Source: an uncultured Chloroflexota bacterium
GTDB taxonomy: Bacteria > Chloroflexota > Chloroflexia > Thermomicrobiales > UBA6265
Reading direction: 5' to 3'
Length of the DNA stretch: 64,000 bases
Assembly (NCBI GenBank): GCA_937901745.1
Contig: CALGSZ010000134.1
Span: 1-64,000, forward strand
Positions 45,277 through 52,971 of the stretch are shown here, piece by piece. The notes under the pieces are model-generated. The model made no database searches. It saw only the letters and a program-made list of their open reading frames with translations, and was not told the origin of the DNA. Position 1 is the first letter of the stretch; the number at the start of each line of letters is the position of its first letter. A program made the translations under genes and the position numbers.

Positions 45277-46839
45277 ATGGACACTATGGTCCTCGTCCTG
45301 GAGGCCATTCTCGCATTCGGACTTGGCTTGGCAGTCGCCTATGTGATCCTGGACCGTAAGGCCAATTCGCGCATTCGCCGCGCACAGGCTGAAGCAGACC
45401 AGATCATCGAGGCAGCCGAAGCGAAGCGGCGCGAGATGGCGCTTCAGGCGAAGGATGATGCGATTCGGCTCCGCGCGGAGCTCGATCGCGAACTGACGCA
45501 GCGGCGGAAGGAAGTCGAACGCATCGAGCGGCGGATCGAGCAAAAAGAAGAGAACATCGACCGCAAGACCGCCTCACTCGAGCAACGCGAAAACGCTCTC
45601 CGTAAGCACGAACAGCAATTCGAACGGGCGCGGGAAGCGTGGGAGCAGGAGCGGGCTCGCCAACTCCAGGAGCTCGAGCAAGCCCGCGGCCGGCACCTCC
45701 AAGAGCTGGAGCGCATTGCCCGGCTAACGGCGGAAGAGGCCAAGCAACAGCTCATCGCCGAGGTCGAAGCCGAGGCACGAGCGATGGCCGCCCGCCGAAT
45801 GCACGAGATCGAGCAGGAGGTCCACGAAGAGGCGGAGCGCCGAGCGCGCAAGATTCTCGCAACGACGATCCAGCGCATCGCGACGGATTACGTGGCCGAG
45901 TCGACCGTCTCCGTGGTGCCGCTGCCGAGCGACGACATGAAGGGCCGAATCATCGGCCGCGAGGGGCGGAACATCCGTGCGCTGGAACAGGCGACTGGTG
46001 TCGACCTCATCGTGGATGACACGCCCGAAATCATCACCGTATCAGCGTTCGATCCACTGCGGCGAGAATTGGCTCGCCGAGTGCTCAACAAGCTGCTGCA
46101 GGATGGCCGCATTCATCCGGCTCGGATTGAAGAGGTGGTCAACAAGACCCAGGCTGAGCTGGACCAGGTCATCCGCGAGGAAGGCGAGCGCGTCGCCTAT
46201 GAGGCGAATGTCGTTGGCCTTCACCCAGACCTGATCAAGCTCCTGGGACGGCTCAAGTTCCGCACGAGCTACGGGCAGAACGTCCTCGCGCACTCGCTCG
46301 AGGTGTCGTTGATCGCCGCGGCGCTCGCCGCAGAACTGGGAGCGGATGTCAACGTCTGCAAGACAGCGGGCTTGCTGCATGACATCGGCAAGGCCGTCGA
46401 CCACGAGGTAGAAGGGCCGCACGCCCTCATCGGCGCCGACATCGCGCGCCGGCTCGGACGGTCGGCCAAGATCGTGCACGCGATTGCGGCTCACCACGGT
46501 GAGGAAGAGCCGCAGACTGTCGAGGCGTTCATCGTCGCCACCGCCGACGCGATTAGTGGCGCACGCCCTGGCGCCCGACGCGAGATGGTCGAGACCTACA
46601 TCAAGCGCCTGGAGGCGCTGGAAGGGGTCGCGAACTCGTTCGAAGGTGTCGAGAAGTCGTTCGCGATCCAAGCGGGACGTGAGGTCCGCATTCTGGTCTC
46701 GCCGACCCAGATCGACGATCTTGCCGCCGCGCGACTCGCGCGGGACGTGGTCAAGAAGATCGAAGAAAGTCTGGAGTACCCTGGTCAGATCAAGGTGACC
46801 GTCATTCGGGAGACGCGCGCCGTCGAATACGCGCGGTAA
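45277..46839 (+). CDS. rny: Ribonuclease Y
   Basis: This 520-residue membrane-anchored endoribonuclease initiates mRNA decay. It has an N-terminal membrane helix (about 4-24), a long coiled coil (30-200), a KH domain with GRIIGREGRNIRALE, and an HD domain with LLHDIGKAVDHE (His-Asp at 368-369). The frame opens at 45232, but ATG 45277 with GAGGAG eight bases upstream gives the canonical N-terminus. A spoVS gene follows at 434 bases, echoing the rny-ymdB-spoVS order of Bacillus without ymdB. Confidence 0.96.
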   Translation: MDTMVLVLEAILAFGLGLAVAYVILDRKANSRIRRAQAEADQIIEAAEAKRREMALQAKDDAIRLRAELDRELTQRRKEVERIERRIEQKEENIDRKTASLEQRENALRKHEQQFERAREAWEQERARQLQELEQARGRHLQELERIARLTAEEAKQQLIAEVEAEARAMAARRMHEIEQEVHEEAERRARKILATTIQRIATDYVAESTVSVVPLPSDDMKGRIIGREGRNIRALEQATGVDLIVDDTPEIITVSAFDPLRRELARRVLNKLLQDGRIHPARIEEVVNKTQAELDQVIREEGERVAYEANVVGLHPDLIKLLGRLKFRTSYGQNVLAHSLEVSLIAAALAAELGADVNVCKTAGLLHDIGKAVDHEVEGPHALIGADIARRLGRSAKIVHAIAAHHGEEEPQTVEAFIVATADAISGARPGARREMVETYIKRLEALEGVANSFEGVEKSFAIQAGREVRILVSPTQIDDLAAARLARDVVKKIEESLEYPGQIKVTVIRETRAVEYAR

Positions 46840-47273
46840 CCCTCCAATCCGGCATCAACGAGCCGAACTGACGGTCAGCGAAACCGACTACGAGGCACTG
46901 ATCACCGGCCTGGCAAGTACGTGGCAATCGCCGCGCGCTCGCCAGGCCGGTTTGATTGTCCGGGGACCATTGACCGCGCCACTGGGTGTCGTAGACTTAC
47001 CGCCTGGCTCATTGGTGAGGGCCCCGAGCGCTAGCGCATCAAAGCCGATGTCGTGCGCGCTCATGAGCCAGGCGTGGCGGGCGTGCCAGGATTGTGTGCA
47101 CGCCAGCGACGCGCGCGTGTAACCGAAGTACAATGGCAGTCCGATTGCTCGCCGGCACTGCCGGCAGCAGTAGGCTGTGCCCGATCCTGTCGGTGAGGGA
47201 GTCGGGACGGAGCACATGGTCGCAGCACGAGCGCTGACCGAATGCGGTGGCGCTCACGAGGGAGATCTTGGGC
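46840..47273. other. Spacer between rny and spoVS
   Basis: No protein gene is supported. It contains a large hairpin (46905-46950) and a -10-like TACAAT (47129-47134) with no good -35. The remainder shows nothing recognisable. Confidence 0.4.
46905..46950 (+). terminator. Large hairpin downstream of rny
   Basis: CCGGCCTGGC (46905-46914) pairs perfectly with GCCAGGCCGG (46941-46950) across 26 nt, followed by TTTGATTGTCC. It is probably the rny terminator. Confidence 0.55.
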
Positions 47274-47759
47274 ATGAATCGTTTCTTCAGCAAACTCGAC
47301 CTCCGCGATATCAAGATTGATCCGGCCGGCATGCGTTTCCCGCCGGATGCCGACGAGGTTGAGTTTACGGAGGAGGAGCAGTCGGTCGCCGCGACGACTC
47401 GACATGACGCGATTGACGCAACGATCGCGGCAAGTGAGCAAGCGCCGTCCGACGCCGGCGATGTGATCTCCGGTGATGCCGCTCTTCCCGCCCGCAACGG
47501 TGAAGTTCTCAAGGTCTCCGCGCGGTCGCGTCCGAGCGCCGTTGCTGGCGCGATTGCTGGTGTCGTGCGCGAGCTTGGGCGGGCCGAGGTCCAGGCGATC
47601 GGGGCCGGCGCGACCAATCAGGCCGTCAAGGCGGTCGCCATCGCGCGCGACTATCTCCGGGAGACGGGCATCGAGGCGATCTGCCTCCCGGCGTTCATTG
47701 ACGTTACGATCGACAACGAGGACCGCACGGCGATTCGCCTCGTCGTCGAGCCCCGCTAG
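47274..47759 (+). CDS. Stage V sporulation protein S (SpoVS/Alba-like) with N-terminal extension
   Basis: This 161-residue protein has a C-terminal SpoVS domain (about 77-161), an Alba-like fold, with the family pattern EVLKVSARSRPSAVAGAIAG and the end RTAIRLVVEPR. SpoVS proteins are found in many non-sporulating bacteria and may bind nucleic acid. The first 75 residues are an acidic extension absent from the roughly 86-residue Bacillus protein. The start is ATG 47274 (GGGAG 10 bases upstream). Proximity to rny supports a link to RNA or chromatin biology, by inference. Confidence 0.88.
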   Translation: MNRFFSKLDLRDIKIDPAGMRFPPDADEVEFTEEEQSVAATTRHDAIDATIAASEQAPSDAGDVISGDAALPARNGEVLKVSARSRPSAVAGAIAGVVRELGRAEVQAIGAGATNQAVKAVAIARDYLRETGIEAICLPAFIDVTIDNEDRTAIRLVVEPR

Positions 47760-47809
47760 ATCGGGGAACGAGCGGTGAGCTTCGAGTTTTGAGGGGAGCA
47801 TGACGGCGC

Positions 47810-48772
47810 ATGGCCGAATCAGGGGCCACCGCTAACCGGCGAGATCCGGTCGTTCGAAGCTCGAAGCTCGCTGCTCGCGACTCCAACACAACCGATCTGC
47901 ACACGCATAGCAACGTCTCCGACGGGCTGCTTTCACCCGCCGAATTGGTGGGAGAGGCAGCCCGTCGCGGCGTTATGACGTTGGCGCTGACCGACCACGA
48001 CACCGTCGGCGGCTTGGACGCCGCGGCGACCGAGGCAGCGCGCCTCGGAGTCGATTTCATCCCGGGCATCGAGTTCAGCACTGATGTGGGCCCCTACGAG
48101 GTCCACATCCTCGGTTATGAGCTCGACTGGCACCAGCCTGACCTGCTCCGCGCGCTTGCTGAGCTCGAGGCCGAGCGGATGACGCGCATCGAGCGCATCG
48201 TCGAGCGGCTGGCTAAGCTGGACATGCCGGTGTCGTTCCAGAGAGTGGTGGAGCTGGCCGGGCCGGGGACCGTCGGTCGTCCTCACGTCGCGCGGGCGAT
48301 GATCGAGGCGGGCTATGTGGAGTCGGTGCAGGACGCTTTCAATCGGTACCTCGCGTCCGGCCGGCCAGCGTTCGTTCCTCGTGAAAGTTTGGTTCCTGAG
48401 CGGGCGATTGAGTTGATCCGCCTTGCTCGCGGAGTCCCGGTGCTCGCTCATCCCCTTACTACCGGCGACATCGAGGCGATGATTCAACGGCTCCTGCCGT
48501 CCGGACTGCTTGGCCTCGAGGTCTACTACGGCGAATACGATGCCGCTACGCACGAGCATCTACGAGCGATTGCCGACCGGTTCGGCCTGATTCCAACCGG
48601 GGGCAGCGACTACCACGGCGAGGGTTTCAAGCCCGGCCGGGACCTCGGACGCGCTCCCGTGCCTCCTGAGTCGGTGACCCGGCTCCGAGAGGCAGCCGCT
48701 CGCCTTCGCGCGCGCGAAGATGCTGGCTCGCCGCGGTCTGACGAGACGGCCACTCGTGCTAGACTCGCGTAA
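47810..48772 (+). CDS. PHP domain metal-dependent phosphoesterase
   Basis: This 320-residue enzyme of the PHP family, related to RNase AM/YciV, typically removes the 3' phosphate of 3',5'-nucleoside bisphosphates or acts on 5' RNA ends. Metal ligands appear as DLHTHSNVSDG, TDHDT, GIEFS, HPLTT and GSDYHG. Length and motif order are normal. GGGGAG precedes the ATG. It lies 50 bases behind spoVS in the same direction; with RNase Y nearby, an RNA-processing role is plausible. Confidence 0.92.
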   Translation: MAESGATANRRDPVVRSSKLAARDSNTTDLHTHSNVSDGLLSPAELVGEAARRGVMTLALTDHDTVGGLDAAATEAARLGVDFIPGIEFSTDVGPYEVHILGYELDWHQPDLLRALAELEAERMTRIERIVERLAKLDMPVSFQRVVELAGPGTVGRPHVARAMIEAGYVESVQDAFNRYLASGRPAFVPRESLVPERAIELIRLARGVPVLAHPLTTGDIEAMIQRLLPSGLLGLEVYYGEYDAATHEHLRAIADRFGLIPTGGSDYHGEGFKPGRDLGRAPVPPESVTRLREAAARLRAREDAGSPRSDETATRARLA

Positions 48773-48888
48773 GTGATGCCTTCAGCATTGGCGCACAGAC
48801 GAATCTGACTGACTGTTCCAACAAGGCGTCTACAGCAATCAGATTGTCTTGTTAATTCGGAGATGCACATTTCTTGCGGAAACCGGTG

Positions 48889-49959
48889 ATGCGGATCATA
48901 CTTCGGCTCATCGGTCTTGCCATTGGACTCGCGCTCGGTTTCACCGCCGGCGACCTCTTGGCCGATCTGGGCGATACGGGGAATGCAAGAGGCACCCTCG
49001 TCCTGCTCGCCCTCTCCATCGGTGGACTCGGCTATGTCCTTGGTCCGCACCTAAGCTGGGCGATCTTCCACAATCTGAGTCGCGCGATCGCTTCCGCGAG
49101 CGTCGTCGATTTGCTCGCCCTCGGCGCTGGGCTCACGCTCGGGGCCGTGCTCAGCGCGCTACTCGCCGTGCCGCTCTCCTTCCTGCCCGATCCGTTAGGA
49201 CTCTTCTTGCCGTTCGTCGCGGCCATTCTGCTGTGTCTCACGACGACGACAGTGACATTCGTCCGCCGTCGCGACCTGCTTGCGCCGCTGACTCGGAGCC
49301 GCCTCGCAAAGCATCAATCACCGCCGTCGGCAGGCGGCACTGATGCTCCGAGTCAACCCAACCGAATCCTGCTGGACACGAATATCGCGATCGATGGCCG
49401 AATCCCCGACTTGGTGCGAACTGGGTTCATCGACGGCACGATCCTTGTCCCCAGGTTCGTGCTCGATGAGCTTCAGCGCGTCGCAGACTCTGGCGATCAT
49501 CTGCGGCGCGCTCGCGGCCGACGTGGCTTGGACACCCTCAATCGGCTCCGCCAAGAATTCCCGGATCGCATCGAAGTCCTCGATGCCGCTGTTCCGGAAG
49601 AGCGCGACGTCGACGCCAAGCTAATTCGGTTGGCGCAAGAATGCGGAGCCAAGATCCTGACCAATGATTACAATCTCAATCGCGTTGCCCAATTTCAGAA
49701 TGTGACCGTCCTCAATCTCAACGAGCTGACGAATGCCCTACGCCCGATCGTCCTGCCTGGCGAGGAAATTCAGCTCAAAGTCGTTCAAGAGGGACGGGAG
49801 GCCGGTCAAGGGATCGGCTTCCTCGACGACGGGACGATGGTCGTCATCGACGGCGGTAAGCAGCTCGTCGGCTCAGAGGCTCACGTGACTGTGACTCGGC
49901 TCTTGCAAACCGGAGCCGGGCGCATGGTCTTCGCGACACCGAAGCATGGAGACTCCTGA
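48889..49959 (+). CDS. PIN/TRAM domain membrane protein (YacL-like)
   Basis: This 356-residue protein has four N-terminal membrane segments (within about 1-125), a PIN nuclease domain from ILLDTNIAIDGR onward with acidic residues (DTN, DELQ, ERDVD, TND), and a C-terminal TRAM RNA-binding domain. The architecture matches Bacillus YacL, also found next to ispD. A TTG 15 bases earlier is an alternative start. The ispD start overlaps its 3' end by 14 bases, so the two are coupled. Confidence 0.92.
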   Translation: MRIILRLIGLAIGLALGFTAGDLLADLGDTGNARGTLVLLALSIGGLGYVLGPHLSWAIFHNLSRAIASASVVDLLALGAGLTLGAVLSALLAVPLSFLPDPLGLFLPFVAAILLCLTTTTVTFVRRRDLLAPLTRSRLAKHQSPPSAGGTDAPSQPNRILLDTNIAIDGRIPDLVRTGFIDGTILVPRFVLDELQRVADSGDHLRRARGRRGLDTLNRLRQEFPDRIEVLDAAVPEERDVDAKLIRLAQECGAKILTNDYNLNRVAQFQNVTVLNLNELTNALRPIVLPGEEIQLKVVQEGREAGQGIGFLDDGTMVVIDGGKQLVGSEAHVTVTRLLQTGAGRMVFATPKHGDS

Positions 49960-50662
49960 TCTCGTCGCCGCGGCCGTGATTGTCGCGGCAGGGCGTGGCA
50001 CACGCTTCGGCAAGGCCCCGAAGCTCTTCGCGCGACTCGACGACCGGCCGGTGCTCACTTATGCGCTCGAGGCCGCACAACAGGCGACGCAAGTCAGCTC
50101 GATCGTCTTGGTGGTGAATGAGCAACAGCGCGATCACGTCGTAGCGCTGACTCGCTCGCTCGATCTTCCCAAGCTTCACGCCATCGTCCTCGGCGGTGAG
50201 CGTCGGCAAGACTCCGTCGAGGCAGGTATCGCTGCAGTGCCGGCCGAGACGACTGTCGTCGCCATTCACGACGCCGCCCGACCGCTGGTCAGCCCGTGGC
50301 TCTTCGATCGGTGCATCTCGGAGGCGGCAACTTCTGGCGCGGCCATCGCCGCGATCCCGGTCGTTGATACGCTGAAGCTCGTTGAGGACGGGACAATCGT
50401 GCGCACCGTCCCCCGAGAGGGACTGTGGGCCGCCCAAACTCCACAGTCGTTCGCGCTCGATCGCCTGCGCGAGGCCTTTGCGCACGCGAACGCGCAAGGC
50501 ATTGAAGTCACCGATGAAGCGTCCCTCTTCGAGGCGCTTGGTTGGCCAGTGACCGTCGTGCAAGGGTCACGCGACAATCTCAAGATCACGATGCCTGAGG
50601 ACTTGCCCATTGCCGAGGCGATCATCCGCTCCCGTCGCGGCACTCCCGGAGCGTGGCCGTGA
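49946..50662 (+). CDS. ispD: 2-C-methyl-D-erythritol 4-phosphate cytidylyltransferase
   Basis: This 238-residue enzyme makes CDP-methylerythritol in the MEP isoprenoid pathway. The nucleotide-binding loop VIVAAGRGTRFGKAPK, the catalytic region IHDAARPLV and the late block VTDEASLFEALG are present. It overlaps the PIN/TRAM gene and ispF, forming a tight yacL-ispD-ispF operon. Its products ultimately supply the prenyl synthase at 6634. Confidence 0.96.
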   Translation: METPDLVAAAVIVAAGRGTRFGKAPKLFARLDDRPVLTYALEAAQQATQVSSIVLVVNEQQRDHVVALTRSLDLPKLHAIVLGGERRQDSVEAGIAAVPAETTVVAIHDAARPLVSPWLFDRCISEAATSGAAIAAIPVVDTLKLVEDGTIVRTVPREGLWAAQTPQSFALDRLREAFAHANAQGIEVTDEASLFEALGWPVTVVQGSRDNLKITMPEDLPIAEAIIRSRRGTPGAWP

Positions 50663-51147
50663 TTCGCGTCGGTATCGGCTACGACGTGCACCGGTTTGCC
50701 GAGGGGCGCCGGCTCGTGCTCGGGGGCGTCGAGATTCCCCACGATCGCGGCCTCGCCGGGCACTCCGACGCTGACGTTCTGCTCCATGCCATTGCCGATG
50801 CCATACTCGGCGCCGCGGCGCTGGGCGACATTGGCACGCATTTTCCCCCGTCGGATCCTGCCTTTCGCGATGCGGATTCGCGCGAGCTCCTCGCCCGCGC
50901 TTGCTCGCTCGTTGCCGGCTCCGGCTACCGGGTCGTCAACGTCGACGCGACCGTGATCGCCGAGGAGCCGCGGATCGGGCCACACGCTGGAACGATGCGC
51001 GAGGCGATCGCCAACGCGCTGGGCATTGCAGCGGGCGCTGTTTCCGTCAAGGCCACGACGAACGAGCGGCTCGGCTTCATCGGGCGCGGGGAAGGGATCG
51101 CGGCGCTGGCTGTCGCGTTGATCGAGACTGTCCAATCCGGAGGGTAG
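50659..51147 (+). CDS. ispF: 2-C-methyl-D-erythritol 2,4-cyclodiphosphate synthase
   Basis: This 162-residue zinc enzyme cyclises CDP-methylerythritol phosphate. Zinc ligands lie in GYDVHRF (D-x-H) and the signature HSDADVLLHAI is intact, as is the KATTNERLGFIGRGEGIAA end. The GTG at 50659 overlaps the ispD stop as GTGA and yields the standard N-terminus; a GTG six bases earlier is possible. Confidence 0.96.
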   Translation: MIRVGIGYDVHRFAEGRRLVLGGVEIPHDRGLAGHSDADVLLHAIADAILGAAALGDIGTHFPPSDPAFRDADSRELLARACSLVAGSGYRVVNVDATVIAEEPRIGPHAGTMREAIANALGIAAGAVSVKATTNERLGFIGRGEGIAALAVALIETVQSGG

Positions 51148-51152
51148 AGAGG

Positions 51153-51617
51153 GTGCGCGTCTTGGTGCAGCGGGTGTCGCGTGCTCGGGTCGTCGTCGGC
51201 TCGGAGACCGTCGGCGCTATCGAGAAGGGATTCTTGCTGCTGGTCGGCGTTACCCACACGGACACCGAGGAGGAGGTGAAGCTCCTCGCCAAGAAAGTCG
51301 CCAATCTTCGCATCTTCGACGATGACGCCGGGGCGCTGAATCGCTCGGCCCTCGATCTCCACGCGGAGGCGCCCGGGTCGGTCGGGATGCTCGTCGTCTC
51401 CCAATTCACGCTCTACGCCGACGTCCGAAAAGGCCGGCGGCCTAGCTTCGTCCATGCCGCTCCGCCACCAATTGCCGCTCCGCTCGTTGATCGGTTTGCC
51501 GACGAGCTTCGCGGTTTCGGCCTGCCGGTCGCGACCGGCCGATTCGGCGCCGAGATGCAAGTGGAGCTAGTCAATGACGGGCCAGTGACCATCTGGTTGG
51601 ATTCGGCCGAACTCTGA
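51153..51617 (+). CDS. dtd: D-aminoacyl-tRNA deacylase
   Basis: This 154-residue homodimeric enzyme removes D-amino acids (and glycine from tRNAAla) from tRNA. The active-site motifs SQFTLYADVRKGRRPSF and the C-terminal NDGPVTIWLDS are intact. The GTG at 51153 with GGAGGG upstream fits the standard N-terminus VRVLVQRVSRA; the frame upstream overlaps ispF and is not coding. It closes the isp operon. Confidence 0.96.
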   Translation: MRVLVQRVSRARVVVGSETVGAIEKGFLLLVGVTHTDTEEEVKLLAKKVANLRIFDDDAGALNRSALDLHAEAPGSVGMLVVSQFTLYADVRKGRRPSFVHAAPPPIAAPLVDRFADELRGFGLPVATGRFGAEMQVELVNDGPVTIWLDSAEL

Positions 51618-51668
51618 GGGTCTATTGATCAGGACTTTTCGGCCGGATTCTTGTCCGGGTTGGCTCGC

Positions 51669-51674
51669 TATACT
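51669..51674 (+). promoter_or_regulatory. -10 element upstream of the zinc-ribbon gene
   Basis: TATACT lies 87 bases before the GTG at 51761; a TTGTCC at 51651 is too close to act as its -35. Confidence 0.3.
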
Positions 51675-51760
51675 CCATCTTGACCGGCCGGCCTGAGTGA
51701 AACTGGGCTCGAGGCAGCATCGGGACGGCCCAGGCCTTGGCGATTGGGAGGCCCAACAAC

Positions 51761-52858
51761 GTGCGGTATTGTCACGACTGCGGAGCGAAGAACGAACCTG
51801 ATGCCGAGCTATGCCGCATTTGCGGACACTCGCTCCGAGCGGAGCAAGGCTCCCACCTTTGCACGACCTGTGGGGAGTATCTCGTCGAGGGAGCGAACTT
51901 CTGCTCGGCCTGCGGGGCAGCGCAGGTAACCGCCCGGCGCGAGTCGAATGGCTCGCTCCCTGGCTCCCTCGCGGTGGAGACAGCGGTCGCGGCTGAGCGG
52001 CAAGCAGCCGCCGCTCGCATCGAGTCTGCCGTCTCGCTCAGCGACGGACTAGAGCTACCCGATTGGCTGAAGCGGGCCGCCGCAGAGCAACCCTACGATC
52101 CATCACAGGCGACTGTATTCCCCGCGGAGCTCGCTCCTCCGACCGCGGCAGCCATGAACGGCGTCGCGCCTTCGCTCACAGTCGTATCGACCTCAGACGA
52201 GGACCAGGCTTCGGGCGCACCGGAGTCGACGCGTCCTGCAATACCAGACGGCGATCTCGGAAGCGCGCTCCCGGATTGGCTGCAGCAGCCGCCCGCCGCG
52301 TCCGTTGAGACCGCTGCGGAAGCCGCACCAAGCGCCCCTGTCGCACGGGATGCCGATCTCGCGGATACATCCACGTTCATCTCTGAGAGCGACCTACCCG
52401 AGTGGATCCGGCAGCTGGCCGAAGCAGACGAGTCGAAGCGCGCGGAGGAAGCCCGCGCCTTGCAGGCGGATGCCGCCACGACGGCTCGGGACGCGAGTGG
52501 GCGCCGGCGGCTACCCGGCGAAACGCCTGCCGCGAAGCCGGCGGCAAATCCCTGGCTTGCGCGGCGTGAGCGGGTGGCGCCGCCTGACGATGCCGCGAGT
52601 CCGTGGACCAGCCTCCGCGCGGCCGAGGCCGCCGAATCCAAGCCGGACGAACCTGCATCCGAGGAGCGCTTCGTGGCCGAGCCCGAGGCGGCTGCACCGG
52701 AGGTGGCGACACCGCCGCTGCCGCGGGTTGCGGCAGAAACCAGCACTCCAAGCGACAGCCGCGATGCGTCGCGCTGGCCGACGTTGAGAATCATCCTGGC
52801 AGCAGCCGTGATCCTGGCGATCCTCGCTCTAGCCGCATCGCTCGCGCTTGGCGGCTGA
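51761..52858 (+). CDS. Double zinc-ribbon protein with C-terminal membrane anchor
   Basis: This 365-residue protein has two N-terminal zinc ribbons (YCHDCG...CRICG and LCTTCG...FCSACG) within the first 55 residues. A long low-complexity Ala/Pro/Glu region follows with repeated short elements of the type LPDWLKR, LPDWLQQ and LPEWIRQ (three copies), and a single C-terminal membrane helix (IILAAAVILAILALAA) ends it. The start GTG 51761 has GGGAGG eight bases before it. The three LPxW motifs look like binding modules. Function is unknown; it leads the GlmL-like gene set. Confidence 0.75.
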   Translation: MRYCHDCGAKNEPDAELCRICGHSLRAEQGSHLCTTCGEYLVEGANFCSACGAAQVTARRESNGSLPGSLAVETAVAAERQAAAARIESAVSLSDGLELPDWLKRAAAEQPYDPSQATVFPAELAPPTAAAMNGVAPSLTVVSTSDEDQASGAPESTRPAIPDGDLGSALPDWLQQPPAASVETAAEAAPSAPVARDADLADTSTFISESDLPEWIRQLAEADESKRAEEARALQADAATTARDASGRRRLPGETPAAKPAANPWLARRERVAPPDDAASPWTSLRAAEAAESKPDEPASEERFVAEPEAAAPEVATPPLPRVAAETSTPSDSRDASRWPTLRIILAAAVILAILALAASLALGG

Positions 52859-52910
52859 TCCGACGAGGCACACACAGGACACGCAAGCATCATCAAACAC
52901 CCTGAACGCG

Positions 52911-52927
52911 CGGCGGGGAGCCCGCCG
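52911..52927 (+). promoter_or_regulatory. Hairpin before the GlmL-like gene
   Basis: CGGCGGG and CCCGCCG pair around a GAG loop, 45 bases before the ATG. It could be a terminator for the zinc-ribbon gene or a leader element. Confidence 0.4.
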
Positions 52928-52971
52928 GGCGAAGGGAGGGTCTTGCCCGCGAAAGCGGCTCGGAGGAAACG

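Noticed and set aside
47274..47759. Evidence for sporulation from SpoVS
   Set aside because: SpoVS is widespread in non-sporulating bacteria and no other sporulation gene is in the window.
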